Below, piece after piece: positions 8,479-16,338 of a DNA stretch of 64,000 nucleotides (position 1 is the first letter of the stretch; the number at the start of each line of letters is the position of its first letter). Source of the stretch: Eshraghiella sp964576255 (GTDB lineage: Bacteria; Bacillota; Clostridia; Lachnospirales; Lachnospiraceae); the NCBI GenBank assembly GCA_964576255.1, contig CAZNUK010000001.1:79042-143041 (forward strand), written 5' to 3'. Below the pieces are notes generated by a model that saw nothing but the letters and a program-made list of their open reading frames with translations, searched no databases and was not told the origin of the DNA. The position numbers and the translations under genes are program-made.

Positions 8479-8925
8479 TTAGTCTTTAACAGTAAAATGA
8501 TTCTCTCCAATATAGAATTCTTCTACAGCTTGCTCAGTTGTAAAGAATGAATTATATTGAACTTCATATTCTTTTCCTTTAATAGAATATAGGATAGCCA
8601 CTTTTTCATTATTACAATATACGTCTTGGTATATATAATCTTCTTCTCTCACTGTATATCCGATAAAAGCTTTCTTAACTGGCTTGAATCCATCAATACA
8701 TTCCATTTCTTCTGGCGTAGTTATCGTATACCAATAAATGTCATAATCCTCCAACTCAATACACGGATACTCAGCAAAACTTCCTGCTGCCATTTTAGAT
8801 GTAAAGCCGTATTTTCCTGACATTAAAGCAGGTACTAATAATGTACCTATAAGTAAAATCAATGTAATACAAATTATGGCTACCATTATTAGTGGTACCC
8901 CTCGTTTTACTTTTTGAATTCTCAT
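8479..8925 (-). CDS. Small single-pass membrane protein, function unknown
   Basis: 148 residues. A strongly hydrophobic helix at about 12-36 (PLIMVAIICITLILLIGTLLVP) is followed by ~110 residues that should lie outside the cell, with no recognised motif and two cysteines. The start codon overlaps the stop of the upstream Rpn-like gene (ATGA), so translation is probably coupled. I do not recognise a family. Coupling to an Rpn-type nuclease gene is the only functional clue, and it may be accidental. Confidence 0.75.
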   Translation of the reverse strand: MRIQKVKRGVPLIMVAIICITLILLIGTLLVPALMSGKYGFTSKMAAGSFAEYPCIELEDYDIYWYTITTPEEMECIDGFKPVKKAFIGYTVREEDYIYQDVYCNNEKVAILYSIKGKEYEVQYNSFFTTEQAVEEFYIGENHFTVKD

Positions 8926-9899
8926 CCACCTTTTCTTAGCCCTTCAATTTCTTTTTTGAGTCTTTCCATTTCAGATTTCATCCCCTCAACTTCTGCTTCC
9001 AAACTCTCCGCGCGTTGCCTGTATGTCTCTTTTTCAACTACTGCCTGCTCTTTTTCAACTACTGCCTGCTCTTTTTCAACTACCGCCTGCTCTTTTTCAA
9101 CTACTGCCTGCTCTTTTTCAACTACCACTTGCTCAATTTCAGATTCAAGCGCTTCTTTCTGTGCCAACAAGCGTTCCTTCTCCTGCTTAATATACTCCTC
9201 AAAGGCAAGGGCTTCCTTGCGTGCACGACACATATCACGAACCGCTTCTTCTTCGTTATATTCGTATACCATTTTTACCGCTGACTGCATTGCTGCATCT
9301 TCACCTGCACACATTCTTAATTCCTCCCATGTAGTAGATTTAAACAGTCTTGCCCATCCGTCAATCTTGTAATATTTGTCCTCATCAGTAGCAATATCTG
9401 CTTGATTTAATTCTACCACCTTAAGTTTGAATTTACTAGTATATATTCTATTGGTTTTGACATTTGAAAGCATATATGTAGCACAAAATTCCGGTTCATC
9501 TGGGAACAATGTGAAATCTATAAATCCTATATGAACAGCACTGCATACATTCTCGTAATCCTCACCCTTTTCCAAATTATCATAGTTGCGGCAAAGATAA
9601 CTTAACGACCTCTCCGGCCAGTTTCCCCTATTCATTATCTGCATTTCAAGATTAACAATTGTGTTGTTATTTAGTTTTATCTTTAAATCTAGAAAGAAAT
9701 TTTTAGCCTCTAAACTTTTACCAATTTCCAGTGGATTGCATACCTCTATCTCCTTAATATCTTCAGATTCAAGGTGAAGTACGGCACATATAAGACCCTT
9801 AAGTGCGACCATATCTTTTTGAAAAACCATATGAAACATACAATCATTGGTAAGTCCGTATGGAATATTTCCTGTTGCGTTAATTAAGTTATTATTCAT
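8922..9899 (-). CDS. Rpn/PD-(D/E)XK nuclease-family protein with coiled-coil repeat tail
   Basis: 325 residues. The N-terminal ~225 resemble the Rpn/PD-(D/E)XK transposase-like family: a D in NFFLDLKIKL followed by IVNLEMQI fits the D...ExQ core, and the opening NDCMFHMVFQ is typical. The C-terminal ~100 residues are a long charged coiled coil, including five near-identical heptads VVEKEQA. Family members are described as recombination-promoting nucleases, and many are degenerate. Two other members of the family lie at 24.5-25.3 kb and 27.9-28.2 kb. The leader carries a hairpin seen upstream of those genes too. Confidence 0.8.
   Translation of the reverse strand: MNNNLINATGNIPYGLTNDCMFHMVFQKDMVALKGLICAVLHLESEDIKEIEVCNPLEIGKSLEAKNFFLDLKIKLNNNTIVNLEMQIMNRGNWPERSLSYLCRNYDNLEKGEDYENVCSAVHIGFIDFTLFPDEPEFCATYMLSNVKTNRIYTSKFKLKVVELNQADIATDEDKYYKIDGWARLFKSTTWEELRMCAGEDAAMQSAVKMVYEYNEEEAVRDMCRARKEALAFEEYIKQEKERLLAQKEALESEIEQVVVEKEQAVVEKEQAVVEKEQAVVEKEQAVVEKETYRQRAESLEAEVEGMKSEMERLKKEIEGLRKGG
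9026..9132. repeat. Five tandem 21-bp repeats inside the Rpn-like gene
   Basis: Unit CTTTTTCAACTACTGCCTGCT (21 bp; written here as one unit only to show the period), repeated about five times with single-base variants (ACTACTGCC, ACTACCGCC, ACTACCACT). Each unit encodes one heptad VVEKEQA, so the array lengthens a coiled coil in whole-heptad steps without a frameshift. Confidence 0.9.
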
Positions 9900-9991
9900 A
9901 AACGTATCCTCCCAAATATTTGTATTGCATGCAATAGATATCTTAGGGATAAGAATACGCCTTTATCAGACAATTTACAATGGCAATAACT

Positions 9992-10028
9992 ACTGAATTT
10001 TGCAAGTGAATTTCTGTAATTATTCAGT
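9992..10028 (-). promoter_or_regulatory. Conserved leader hairpin upstream of Rpn-like gene (copy 1)
   Basis: ACTGAAT (9992-9998) pairs with ATTCAGT (10022-10028). The surrounding sequence (CAATGGCAA upstream, TTTCTGTAATTATT inside, GTGTCAACTTTT after it) recurs upstream of the Rpn pseudogene at 28.3 kb. A related hairpin precedes the Rpn gene at 25.3 kb. It could be a promoter-proximal regulator or the remnant of a shared mobile end. Confidence 0.55.
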
Positions 10029-10057
10029 GTCAACTTTTCATCTTAATTTTCTTAAGC

Positions 10058-10091
10058 AAAAAAGAACCCGTAGTATTTACTACGAGTTCTT
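10058..10091 (-). terminator. Rho-independent terminator of rpsF-ssb-rpsR
   Basis: Stem AAGAAC..CGTAGTA / TACTACG..GTTCTT with one mismatch and a TTT-type loop, followed on the minus strand by a run of T. It lies 11 nt after the rpsR stop. Confidence 0.8.
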
Positions 10092-10101
10092 AATTACTGA
10101 A

Positions 10102-10368
10102 TTAATCTAAAGTATATGGTAAGAGTGCAATATGTCTTGCTCTCTTAATAGCTACTGTAAGAGCTCTCTGATGCTTTGCACATGTACCGGTAATTATTCT
10201 AGGAAGAATTTTACCTCTCTCAGATACATATCTTTTTAATTTATTAACATCCTTGTAGTCGATAACATTGTTAGCTGCATCGGCACAGAATACACAAACT
10301 TTTTTTCTTCTACGGCCCATTCTCTTTCTCATTGGAGAATCGCCCTTAGACTCTCTTGGATTAGACAT
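10102..10368 (-). CDS. rpsR: 30S ribosomal protein S18
   Basis: 88 residues from ATG 10368. S18 signature: [34 protein letters not shown]-like region (here [17 protein letters not shown]), then [10 protein letters not shown]. ATG 10368 is chosen because AAAGGAGG lies 8 nt upstream; an earlier ATG is only 2 nt from that site. The CVFC and related cysteines suggest the zinc-binding version of S18. Last gene of the conserved rpsF-ssb-rpsR operon. Confidence 0.97.
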   Translation of the reverse strand: [88 protein letters not shown]

Positions 10369-10398
10369 TAACATGACCTCCTTTATCAAAATCAAAAA

Positions 10399-10827
10399 TT
10401 AAAATGGTAAGCCTTCGTCCTCAACACCATCAGGGATGTTCATAAATCCATCTCCTGCTGCTTCAGGCTCCGGTCTTGCCTGTGAAAAACTACTGTTTCC
10501 TGATGCGTTCTTGCTTTCTGCAAATTCGCATTCCTCAATTACAACGTCCGTTGTATAAACCTTAACTCCGTCCTTGTTCGTATAGCTTCCTGTCTGAATT
10601 CTTCCGGTAACGCATACCTTGGTTCCCTGCTTCAAATACTTCTCAGCAAATTCAGCGTTTCTATCAAAAGCAACACAGGAGATAAAATCTGCTGTCTGCT
10701 CTCCATCATTACGACGTCTTCTGTCTACTGCCAAAGTATATCTGGCGATAGTCATCTGTCTCTCTCCGGTGGAATAACGAACATCCGGATCTCTTGTCAA
10801 TCTTCCCATTAAGATAACTTTATTCAT
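10399..10827 (-). CDS. ssb: Single-stranded DNA-binding protein
   Basis: 142 residues from ATG 10827, which has GGAGG 6 nt upstream. The N-terminal OB fold starts MNKVILMGRLTRDPDVRY and runs to about 105. A short flexible linker follows, and the protein ends in an acidic tip DEGLPF, the docking peptide for replication and repair partners. It lies between rpsF and rpsR as in most Firmicutes, and coats single-stranded DNA during replication, repair and competence. Confidence 0.97.
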   Translation of the reverse strand: MNKVILMGRLTRDPDVRYSTGERQMTIARYTLAVDRRRRNDGEQTADFISCVAFDRNAEFAEKYLKQGTKVCVTGRIQTGSYTNKDGVKVYTTDVVIEECEFAESKNASGNSSFSQARPEPEAAGDGFMNIPDGVEDEGLPF

Positions 10828-10866
10828 ACTTGCCTCCATTCTCGGTTGTACATAACCGAACTAGAA

Positions 10867-11154
10867 TTACTCTTCTACTCTTACACACAAGTATCTAAGA
10901 ACGTTGTCCATAATACGAAGCTGAGCTTCCATTTCAGCTGGGCAATTAGCGTCAGCGTCAAAATGAATAAAATAATAGAAAGCATCATTCATCTTCTGAA
11001 TCTCATAAGCTAATCTCTTCTTACCCTCTTCCTTAACTTCAGTGTTAGTACCACCGAAACGAGCGATAAGTTCTTTAACCTTCTCGATGACTGCTGCTCT
11101 CACATCGTCCTCTACAGTTGCGTTAACAACTACTGTTAATTCGTACTTATTCAT
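10867..11154 (-). CDS. rpsF: 30S ribosomal protein S6
   Basis: 95 residues, standard S6 length: MNKYELTVVVNA at the start, KKRLAYEIQKMNDAFYYFIHFDA in the middle, NVLRYLCVRVEE at the end. First gene of rpsF-ssb-rpsR; S6 and S18 form a heterodimer on the platform of the 30S subunit. AGAAGGAGGTG lies ~9 nt upstream. The ~95-nt leader has a small hairpin (CTCCTTTT / AAAAGGGG), but I could not identify the known S6:S18 leader motif there. Confidence 0.97.
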   Translation of the reverse strand: MNKYELTVVVNATVEDDVRAAVIEKVKELIARFGGTNTEVKEEGKKRLAYEIQKMNDAFYYFIHFDADANCPAEMEAQLRIMDNVLRYLCVRVEE

Positions 11155-11252
11155 GCTTACTGCACCTCCTTCTGGTCTTATGGCCCCTTTTACAAAAAAG
11201 GAGCAAGGAATATAAATCTATATATCACGAAAAGTTATGATACCACATAAAA

Positions 11253-11444
11253 TCAGCTTTTGCAAGTGTTTTTTCGTATTCCTCTGATATTTTTCTCCAC
11301 AATTCTCCGTGCAATCATAACCTGGTGTTCGCAACCCATACATTTGAGTCTAAAATCCGCACCTACTCTTAATACTTCCCATTCCTGACTTCCGCATGGA
11401 TGAGGTTTTTTCATTTTAATAATGTCATTAAGTTCGATATCCAT
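11253..11444 (-). CDS. DUF951 family protein
   Basis: 63 residues. The order LNDIIKMKKPHPCGSQEWEVLRVGADFRLKC, then MGCEHQVMIAR, is diagnostic of DUF951 (B. subtilis YyzM-like), commonly found beside rpsF/ssb/rpsR or ychF in Firmicutes. Two Cys pairs (PHPCG and CMGC) suggest a small zinc- or nucleic-acid-binding domain. Function is not established. It precedes rpsF by ~100 nt and may share its transcript. Confidence 0.88.
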   Translation of the reverse strand: MDIELNDIIKMKKPHPCGSQEWEVLRVGADFRLKCMGCEHQVMIARRIVEKNIRGIRKNTCKS

Positions 11445-11467
11445 AATAATCTCCTTGAATTATTAAC

Positions 11468-11496
11468 AGAAGTCGCGAACTTATGTCGCGACTTCT
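11468..11496 (-). terminator. Hairpin, probable terminator
   Basis: Perfect 11-bp stem AGAAGTCGCGA / TCGCGACTTCT with a 7-nt loop, between the coiled-coil membrane gene and the DUF951 gene. There is no strong T run, so termination strength is uncertain. Confidence 0.55.
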
Positions 11497-11514
11497 TAAC
11501 TTGCATCAACGTTC

Positions 11515-12666
11515 TTAAGAATTATAATATTCGTTGCGATAAATAGCTGATACATCTGATGCAACTCTCGCCTGTGTTGCAGCTGCGTCTGCTGCGGCAG
11601 AAGCTGCCTCTCTACGCATACGCTCTGCAGAAGCAGCGGCAGCGGCTGTATTTGCCGCAATCTGGGACTGCATATCAGCACTTCTTCTTGCCTGTGCTTC
11701 CATCTCAATCTGATGACGACGATTCATTTCCATTTCGTGTGCACGGTCGGCATTTTCTTTCTTCGCCTTTTCGATTTCAAGATTAGCCTTTATTGCCTCT
11801 ATTTCAAGAAGTTTTTTATTCTGCTCCATCGAATCATATTCATGAAGAGCCTCTTTAATACTGTCTGCACGACGACTTTCTATTAAATGAATAAGACAAT
11901 CAATTATTTCAGTATTTTTGTCGCTCTCGGCTAAAACATCGGAAGCTTCAGCACTTGCAAGATAGGCTTTGGCTTTTTCCATAGCGGCATCACCACGGCT
12001 TATATGGTCGAGCCCCTCCTCCTTGAGTTCAGGCTTACGTTTTGCCCACCAGGCCTCCCACTCTTCTTTTTCTTTTACTTCATTAACCTTATTAAGCTCC
12101 GCATTATCAATATCCTTCTGCTTTTCAGCTGCAAGCACAGCCCTTTGCTTTCTATTATAAGCAGGGGGCAGCTTACTAATAATAAAAAATATAAGCTGGA
12201 TAACAAAGCATATTAAAATAGTAGCAATCAAAGTTCCTAAATCAATTAAAAGAAGATGCATACTTTTTGTCCAGTCGCACACAACTGCAAATAACACTCC
12301 GGTAACACCCAGCCATATAAACATGGTTCTTAAAAAGGTGCCTCTTTCATCTGAAGCAACTATATGTACCCATGAAAACATTGCAGTAACTAAAGGGAAG
12401 GCTGCTGCAACAAGTCCTGTAAGCACACGTTGTATAGTTTCTTCGTATTGATGCGGACTATTAAATATAAAACCATTGTTTTTGAAGGCTGCTATAAACA
12501 ACATGACTGCGGCTGCCACCATAGCAAGACTGTACAGCCCAAGGAAAACCGCTTTGAATTTGCCGGTCTTTGAGAAAAACTCTTTCCAATGCTTTTTAAA
12601 ACCTTCCCTTGCAATCTCTTCATTATTGGTAGGGAGCGGTTTAAAGACAAATTTTGCATTATCCAT
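11515..12666 (-). CDS. Coiled-coil membrane protein, unknown function; 5' end interrupted by a stop codon
   Basis: 383 residues from ATG 12666: a soluble start, about four hydrophobic helices (roughly 35-60, 80-105, 115-135, 140-170), then ~200 residues of charged and Ala-rich coiled coil ending in ERMRREAASAAADAAATQ. The reading frame actually extends 40 codons upstream to ATG 12786 (MSREEDIKALK), which has the ribosome site GAAAGGGG and a good promoter, but codon 12 is TAA (12753-12751). The peptide after the stop (LKNDLNEADAYAELANEEWEK) is fully protein-like. ATG 12666 has SD-like AGGAG with no spacing, so re-initiation would be poor. The motif LIHLIESRRADSIKEALHEY recurs in the protein at 17.0-18.1 kb. 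No named family recognised. Confidence 0.7.
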   Translation of the reverse strand: MDNAKFVFKPLPTNNEEIAREGFKKHWKEFFSKTGKFKAVFLGLYSLAMVAAAVMLFIAAFKNNGFIFNSPHQYEETIQRVLTGLVAAAFPLVTAMFSWVHIVASDERGTFLRTMFIWLGVTGVLFAVVCDWTKSMHLLLIDLGTLIATILICFVIQLIFFIISKLPPAYNRKQRAVLAAEKQKDIDNAELNKVNEVKEKEEWEAWWAKRKPELKEEGLDHISRGDAAMEKAKAYLASAEASDVLAESDKNTEIIDCLIHLIESRRADSIKEALHEYDSMEQNKKLLEIEAIKANLEIEKAKKENADRAHEMEMNRRHQIEMEAQARRSADMQSQIAANTAAAAASAERMRREAASAAADAAATQARVASDVSAIYRNEYYNS

Positions 12667-12826
12667 CTCCTGCTTGATTGCTCTACTTTTTTCCCACTCT
12701 TCATTTGCAAGCTCAGCATAGGCATCTGCCTCATTAAGGTCGTTTTTTAATTATTTTAATGCTTTAATATCCTCTTCTCTGCTCATAACCAGTCCCCTTT
12801 CTAAAACACTTTTGTACTTATTTTAT

Positions 12827-12854
12827 TGTATAGTACATATATATATTTTGTCAA
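12827..12854 (-). promoter_or_regulatory. Sigma-A promoter for the interrupted coiled-coil gene
   Basis: Minus-strand TTGACA (12854-12849), 16-nt spacer, TATACA (12832-12827), about 40 nt before the ATG at 12786. It supports 12786 as the original start of the downstream gene. Confidence 0.65.
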
Positions 12855-12856
12855 TA

Positions 12857-12882
12857 AAAGACACCTTGTGTGGTGTCTTTTC
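12857..12882. terminator. Bidirectional hairpin terminator
   Basis: AAAAGACACC / GGTGTCTTTT around a 6-nt loop; A and T runs on both sides. It separates the tRNA-Cys unit from the promoter at 12.85 kb. Confidence 0.7.
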
Positions 12883-12891
12883 TACATGATA

Positions 12892-12922
12892 AAAACCAGC
12901 AACCCTTATGGTTACTGGTTTT
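12892..12922 (-). terminator. Terminator after tRNA-Cys
   Basis: Stem AAACCAGTAACC / GGGTTGCTGGTTT with a short loop, followed by a T run on the minus strand, starting ~33 nt after the tRNA 3' end. Confidence 0.7.
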
Positions 12923-12954
12923 CGTATTGCCACCTATTATGTGACCAACTATAG

Positions 12955-13025
12955 AGGCGAGTGCCGGATTTGAACCGGCGATCAGGGTGTTGCAGACCCA
13001 CGCCTTACCGCTTGGCTAACTCGCC
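12955..13025 (-). tRNA. tRNA-Cys (GCA)
   Basis: 71 nt. Acceptor stem GGCGAGT / ACTCGCC is perfect. The anticodon arm GGGT-CTGCAAC-ACCC gives anticodon GCA. The T arm CGCCGG-TTCAAAT-CCGGC(A) is normal. Discriminator base 73 is U, the hallmark of tRNA-Cys. CCA is not encoded. Confidence 0.95.
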
Positions 13026-13091
13026 ATTGTGCTGTCGTTAACCGACAGCTTTTGTATTATATCAATTATATTTTTGTAAGTCAACACATTT

Positions 13092-13760
13092 TTAAAATAT
13101 TTTTGCTATTATAATCAAAATCAGATTTTTGTTATACATAAAGGATAGCACCGGATTGCTCTCTATATCCATATATATTCTTTCCGCCCAAGGAAATTTA
13201 CTAAATACCATCAAAATCAAAAACAGTACACTGACAAAAATAAATCCCAGTCCAAAACCTGCCACCATACCACCCAAATCATTGGCAACTCTGATAAGTG
13301 GAAACTTCGCTATAGCCTTAACAATTGCCCCTATTATGGCACAGACCACAACTATTGTCACAAATACAAGAAGGCACACTATGCCTGACAGAATAAAGTC
13401 CGCCACCGCTCCGACAATGTATTCATTATACGCATCCACGCCTTTTTCCAAATATTCTTCGGCGCCTTGATTGATTTCCTTCTGGAACACCTCCGGGAAG
13501 AATTCTTTAATATCATCTGAATCCTTGGAGATAAAAAATCCCGACTCCTCCATATACTCTCTAGTGCGCTCTGTTACTCTGTCATCCCAGTCTGTATTTG
13601 TCCTGACATAGGAAGTGACCCCAGGTGTTATAATAATTGCCACCACAATACCCACCACTGAAAACACAATGGACAGAATCATTCTCACAATTCCCCTTTT
13701 CAGTCCGACTATTGCAAAAGCAGCAAGTATTACTATCACAGCTACTAATGTCCAATTCAT
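13092..13760 (-). CDS. CvpA family membrane protein
   Basis: 222 residues with about four hydrophobic helices: the first two at 5-25 and 28-48 (VILAAFAIVGLKRGIVRMILSIVFSVVG), the last two at about 115-145 and 165-190, with a polar ~60-residue segment between. The GLKRG-type turn after helix 1 is typical of the CvpA/colicin V production family. It is the last gene of a LysM/DUF5711/CvpA operon, 8 nt after the DUF5711 stop. Exact role unknown; CvpA proteins have been linked to envelope stress. Confidence 0.82.
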   Translation of the reverse strand: MNWTLVAVIVILAAFAIVGLKRGIVRMILSIVFSVVGIVVAIIITPGVTSYVRTNTDWDDRVTERTREYMEESGFFISKDSDDIKEFFPEVFQKEINQGAEEYLEKGVDAYNEYIVGAVADFILSGIVCLLVFVTIVVVCAIIGAIVKAIAKFPLIRVANDLGGMVAGFGLGFIFVSVLFLILMVFSKFPWAERIYMDIESNPVLSFMYNKNLILIIIAKIF

Positions 13761-13768
13761 ATATATTC

Positions 13769-14971
13769 CTACTTAAATTTTACCTTATATATTTTATCCG
13801 GAGAAATAAACAGATATTCCTTACCATCAATATGAATAATGTCAGATATATCCGCGTCAAACTCCCCGCTGATTATTTCATTGCCCTTCTCATTAAGAAG
13901 CATGAAATTCTTATTACCATAAATCATTATCCCCGTTTTCGTAAAGGTAAAAGAATTATATTCCTCTGAGACCGACTTAGTATACTGAAGCTCCCCACTT
14001 AAATTATATACAGCAATATTACGATTTCCATTTTCGCCTGTATACACATAAGCAAAATTACTTTCGGAATAAAAAATCTGCTCTATTCTCTCGGCAATTT
14101 CAACATTATTAATGAGCTTTGGATATTCCTTAATTGTATAAAAACTTATAAGATTCTCAGCAACCGCAACAACCGCAGTTTCATTAAGGAATTCCACATC
14201 ACCTACCAGCTGATTGTCATAGATATTAAAGCCACCAACAATTCTTTCACTTTCATTCTGACCTACAACGTCAAAATTATAGAAATCCACACTGGTAACC
14301 AAATCCACACCCTTAACAGATGTAAATGCTACTACTAATTTATTGCCATCCGGTGAAACAGATGCATCTGTTGGAATTCCATCACTGGACGCAGTGGTCT
14401 TAATGGTATATATCTTAGAGCCATCCTTGCCATACATATCAATATATGATGCATCTGAATCCTCCAAAATAGCCACAACCAAACCTTTTTCAGATACTGA
14501 GATTTTAACAATTGGCAAAGTAGTGCTAATGGTGGTTATATACCCATTTACATCAAAAAAGTAAATTTCATTACCTCCCACATCCGCTACTGCAAGATAA
14601 TTGCCCGCCTTGTCCACACCCAAAGAATTAATCTCATAGGTCTTGTTCCATTTCTGAGTTCCATCATAGCCAAAAGCCGCCGCACCATCTCTGCTGCATC
14701 TTACATATATTTCCTCGTCCCCAAGGTATGTCGCATAACCGCTATCAGTTCTTCTGATGGAATCTTCAATATTGTATCCGGAATAATTATTTTTCTTAGC
14801 ATATACAATAAGAATAATAATCGCCACCACAACCACTATAGCAATAATTACAAATATCAAAAGTCTCTTAAGATTATGGTCTCGAAGTTTCCTTTTGTAA
14901 TCGTCTAATTCACCTTCTGGAGAATTTGCTCTTTTTTGTTTTTCTTTCTTGTATTCTCTGATACTTGACAA
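13769..14971 (-). CDS. DUF5711-type membrane-anchored beta-propeller-like protein
   Basis: 400 residues. A basic cytoplasmic start (REYKKEKQKRANSPEGE) and one transmembrane helix (about 34-58) lead into a ~340-residue outer domain. Repeating short beta-rich units such as GYATYLGDEEIYVRCSRDGAAAFGYDGTQKW, SPDGNKLVVAF and FYNFD resemble a WD40/propeller fold, as in DUF5711 proteins. Start is TTG 14971 with GGAG 8 nt upstream. It sits between the LysM protein and CvpA with short gaps, so an envelope role is likely; no catalytic motif seen. Confidence 0.72.
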   Translation of the reverse strand: MSSIREYKKEKQKRANSPEGELDDYKRKLRDHNLKRLLIFVIIAIVVVVAIIILIVYAKKNNYSGYNIEDSIRRTDSGYATYLGDEEIYVRCSRDGAAAFGYDGTQKWNKTYEINSLGVDKAGNYLAVADVGGNEIYFFDVNGYITTISTTLPIVKISVSEKGLVVAILEDSDASYIDMYGKDGSKIYTIKTTASSDGIPTDASVSPDGNKLVVAFTSVKGVDLVTSVDFYNFDVVGQNESERIVGGFNIYDNQLVGDVEFLNETAVVAVAENLISFYTIKEYPKLINNVEIAERIEQIFYSESNFAYVYTGENGNRNIAVYNLSGELQYTKSVSEEYNSFTFTKTGIMIYGNKNFMLLNEKGNEIISGEFDADISDIIHIDGKEYLFISPDKIYKVKFK

Positions 14972-14983
14972 AATCCCCGCTCC

Positions 14984-16216
14984 TTAATTTGCACTAGGTA
15001 TTTTAAGCTCTATTCCCGGCTGAAGATCATTTGTTGAGCTTAATCCACTGGCTGTTAAAATACCATTAGCATATTCTTCTGAATACTTACCATAGAACTG
15101 TACACAAATTCCCCACATACTGTCTCCCTGCTTAACAATATAACTCTGTGTTGTTACAGGAGCTTCTGTTGTAGGTTCTTCGGTGGTAGGTTCCTCTGTT
15201 GTAGGTTCTTCTGTGACAGGCTCCTCTGTTGTAGGTTCTTCCGTTACAGGTGCCTCTGTTGTATCCGCTTCCGTTGTAGGAAGATTAGCCTCAAGAGAGG
15301 TTACAGGTGTTTTGGACGTCTGCTCCTGTCCCTCAGCATCTACCGCAAGTGTACCTTCATTATTTCCTGAAGAATTATTCTTACTAAACTCGTTAATCTT
15401 ATTCACACCAATTACCAATACAACAATGATAACTAACATACTAAGTACGTATATGGCAGTAAGATTGCGCTTAATACTGTTACCTCCATTACTACGTTCT
15501 TTGACAATATTACGATACTGTCCCTGTGGTTCTTCTTCTCCGGTCTCATCTACAGGTGGCTGGGCAACATATTTAGCATCATATTCGCTCTGGTTTTCCT
15601 TCATATATCTCTGCATAGAAGGATTTTTTTCAAAATAAACCGTATATCCGGTCATTGCTTCAAGACCATTCTCGCCCTTCTGCCAAAAAGCCTCATCCCC
15701 CGCACCATTATTAACCATAAAAAACACATTATCTTCGTCTGTAAAGCTCTCCTCATTAGCTTTATTGATAATATCCATATCATCTTCTGTAATTTTGTTT
15801 GAAGACAAATACCATCCCAGAATATCATAATCCCCAAAATACTGGGCAATATATTTCTTAGTAATCGGCCATGTCTCCTGTGTAAAAGCGATGTGGTCAG
15901 TATACACTGCCGCATTTAAAACCTCTACAACTCCCTTAATAAAAACATAAGTAACTCCGTCAGCCTTCTTAACTTCTCCTAAAAGAATACCAACTGCTCC
16001 GTCCTCGTCCTCATCCACTGAAATGTCCTTAATAAATGAGTATGCGTAATCTTCTATGTAAACTCTGCGATTTCCATCTTCTGTTCCGATTTTCTTAACA
16101 TTCTTAGGAAGGATAACTTTTCCATTATCTCTGTAAATGACCTCCACTTTTAATACCTCCAAATAAAAATAGTCATGTCCAACATCAAACTTCATTTTAT
16201 CATCTTCTGTTCTCAA
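14984..16216 (-). CDS. LysM-domain protein with Thr/Glu-rich linker and MPN/JAB-like N-terminal region
   Basis: About 410 residues. Residues ~1-215 look like a degenerate JAB/MPN fold (AVGILLGEV, then DILGWYLSSN where active JAMM proteins have GWYHSHP), so no metalloprotease activity is expected. One transmembrane helix at about 255-280 is followed by a TTEEPTTEEPVTEEP-type linker and a C-terminal LysM domain (SYIVKQGDSMWGICVQFYG...LQPGIELKIP) that should bind peptidoglycan. The topology places LysM outside and the MPN-like part inside. Start is uncertain: TTG 16216 has GGGGG 5 nt upstream; GTG 16222 abuts it; ATG 16195 has only a weak site. Confidence 0.75.
   Translation of the reverse strand: MRTEDDKMKFDVGHDYFYLEVLKVEVIYRDNGKVILPKNVKKIGTEDGNRRVYIEDYAYSFIKDISVDEDEDGAVGILLGEVKKADGVTYVFIKGVVEVLNAAVYTDHIAFTQETWPITKKYIAQYFGDYDILGWYLSSNKITEDDMDIINKANEESFTDEDNVFFMVNNGAGDEAFWQKGENGLEAMTGYTVYFEKNPSMQRYMKENQSEYDAKYVAQPPVDETGEEEPQGQYRNIVKERSNGGNSIKRNLTAIYVLSMLVIIVVLVIGVNKINEFSKNNSSGNNEGTLAVDAEGQEQTSKTPVTSLEANLPTTEADTTEAPVTEEPTTEEPVTEEPTTEEPTTEEPTTEAPVTTQSYIVKQGDSMWGICVQFYGKYSEEYANGILTASGLSSTNDLQPGIELKIPSAN
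15167..15270. repeat. 15-bp-period low-complexity repeat encoding TTEEP units
   Basis: Repeated GTAGGTTCTTCTGT-like units in the LysM gene encode TTEEP/VTEEP/TTEAP. Such arrays vary in length by slippage in whole codons. Confidence 0.75.
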
Positions 16217-16255
16217 ATTCACCCCCTTTTTTAATTATTTTACTAAATTTAAAAA

Positions 16256-16285
16256 GAATATTTGTTCATATTCCTGCGTATACTT
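16256..16285 (+). promoter_or_regulatory. Possible sigma-G-like promoter before yyaC
   Basis: GAATA (16256-16260) fits the -35 pattern GHATR; 18 nt later TATACTT (16279-16285) matches 5 of 7 positions of CATNHTA. Fits a forespore-expressed gene, but the motif is short and A/T-rich sequence gives chance matches. Confidence 0.3.
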
Positions 16286-16338
16286 ATATAACCGGGGTTT
16301 TTGAACTTCTCGGATACACTAAGAAAGGACTTGCTATA

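Noticed and set aside
9026..9132. Tandem 21-bp repeats as a CRISPR array
   Set aside because: Units are directly abutting with no spacers and keep the coding frame.
8914..9372. Plus-strand frame with repeated SFSTTACSFSTTAC
   Set aside because: Antisense shadow of the 21-bp repeat in the Rpn-like gene; no ribosome site.
11155..11250. S6:S18 autoregulatory leader before rpsF
   Set aside because: Only a small CTCCTTTT / AAAAGGGG hairpin is visible; I could not find the conserved features of that leader.
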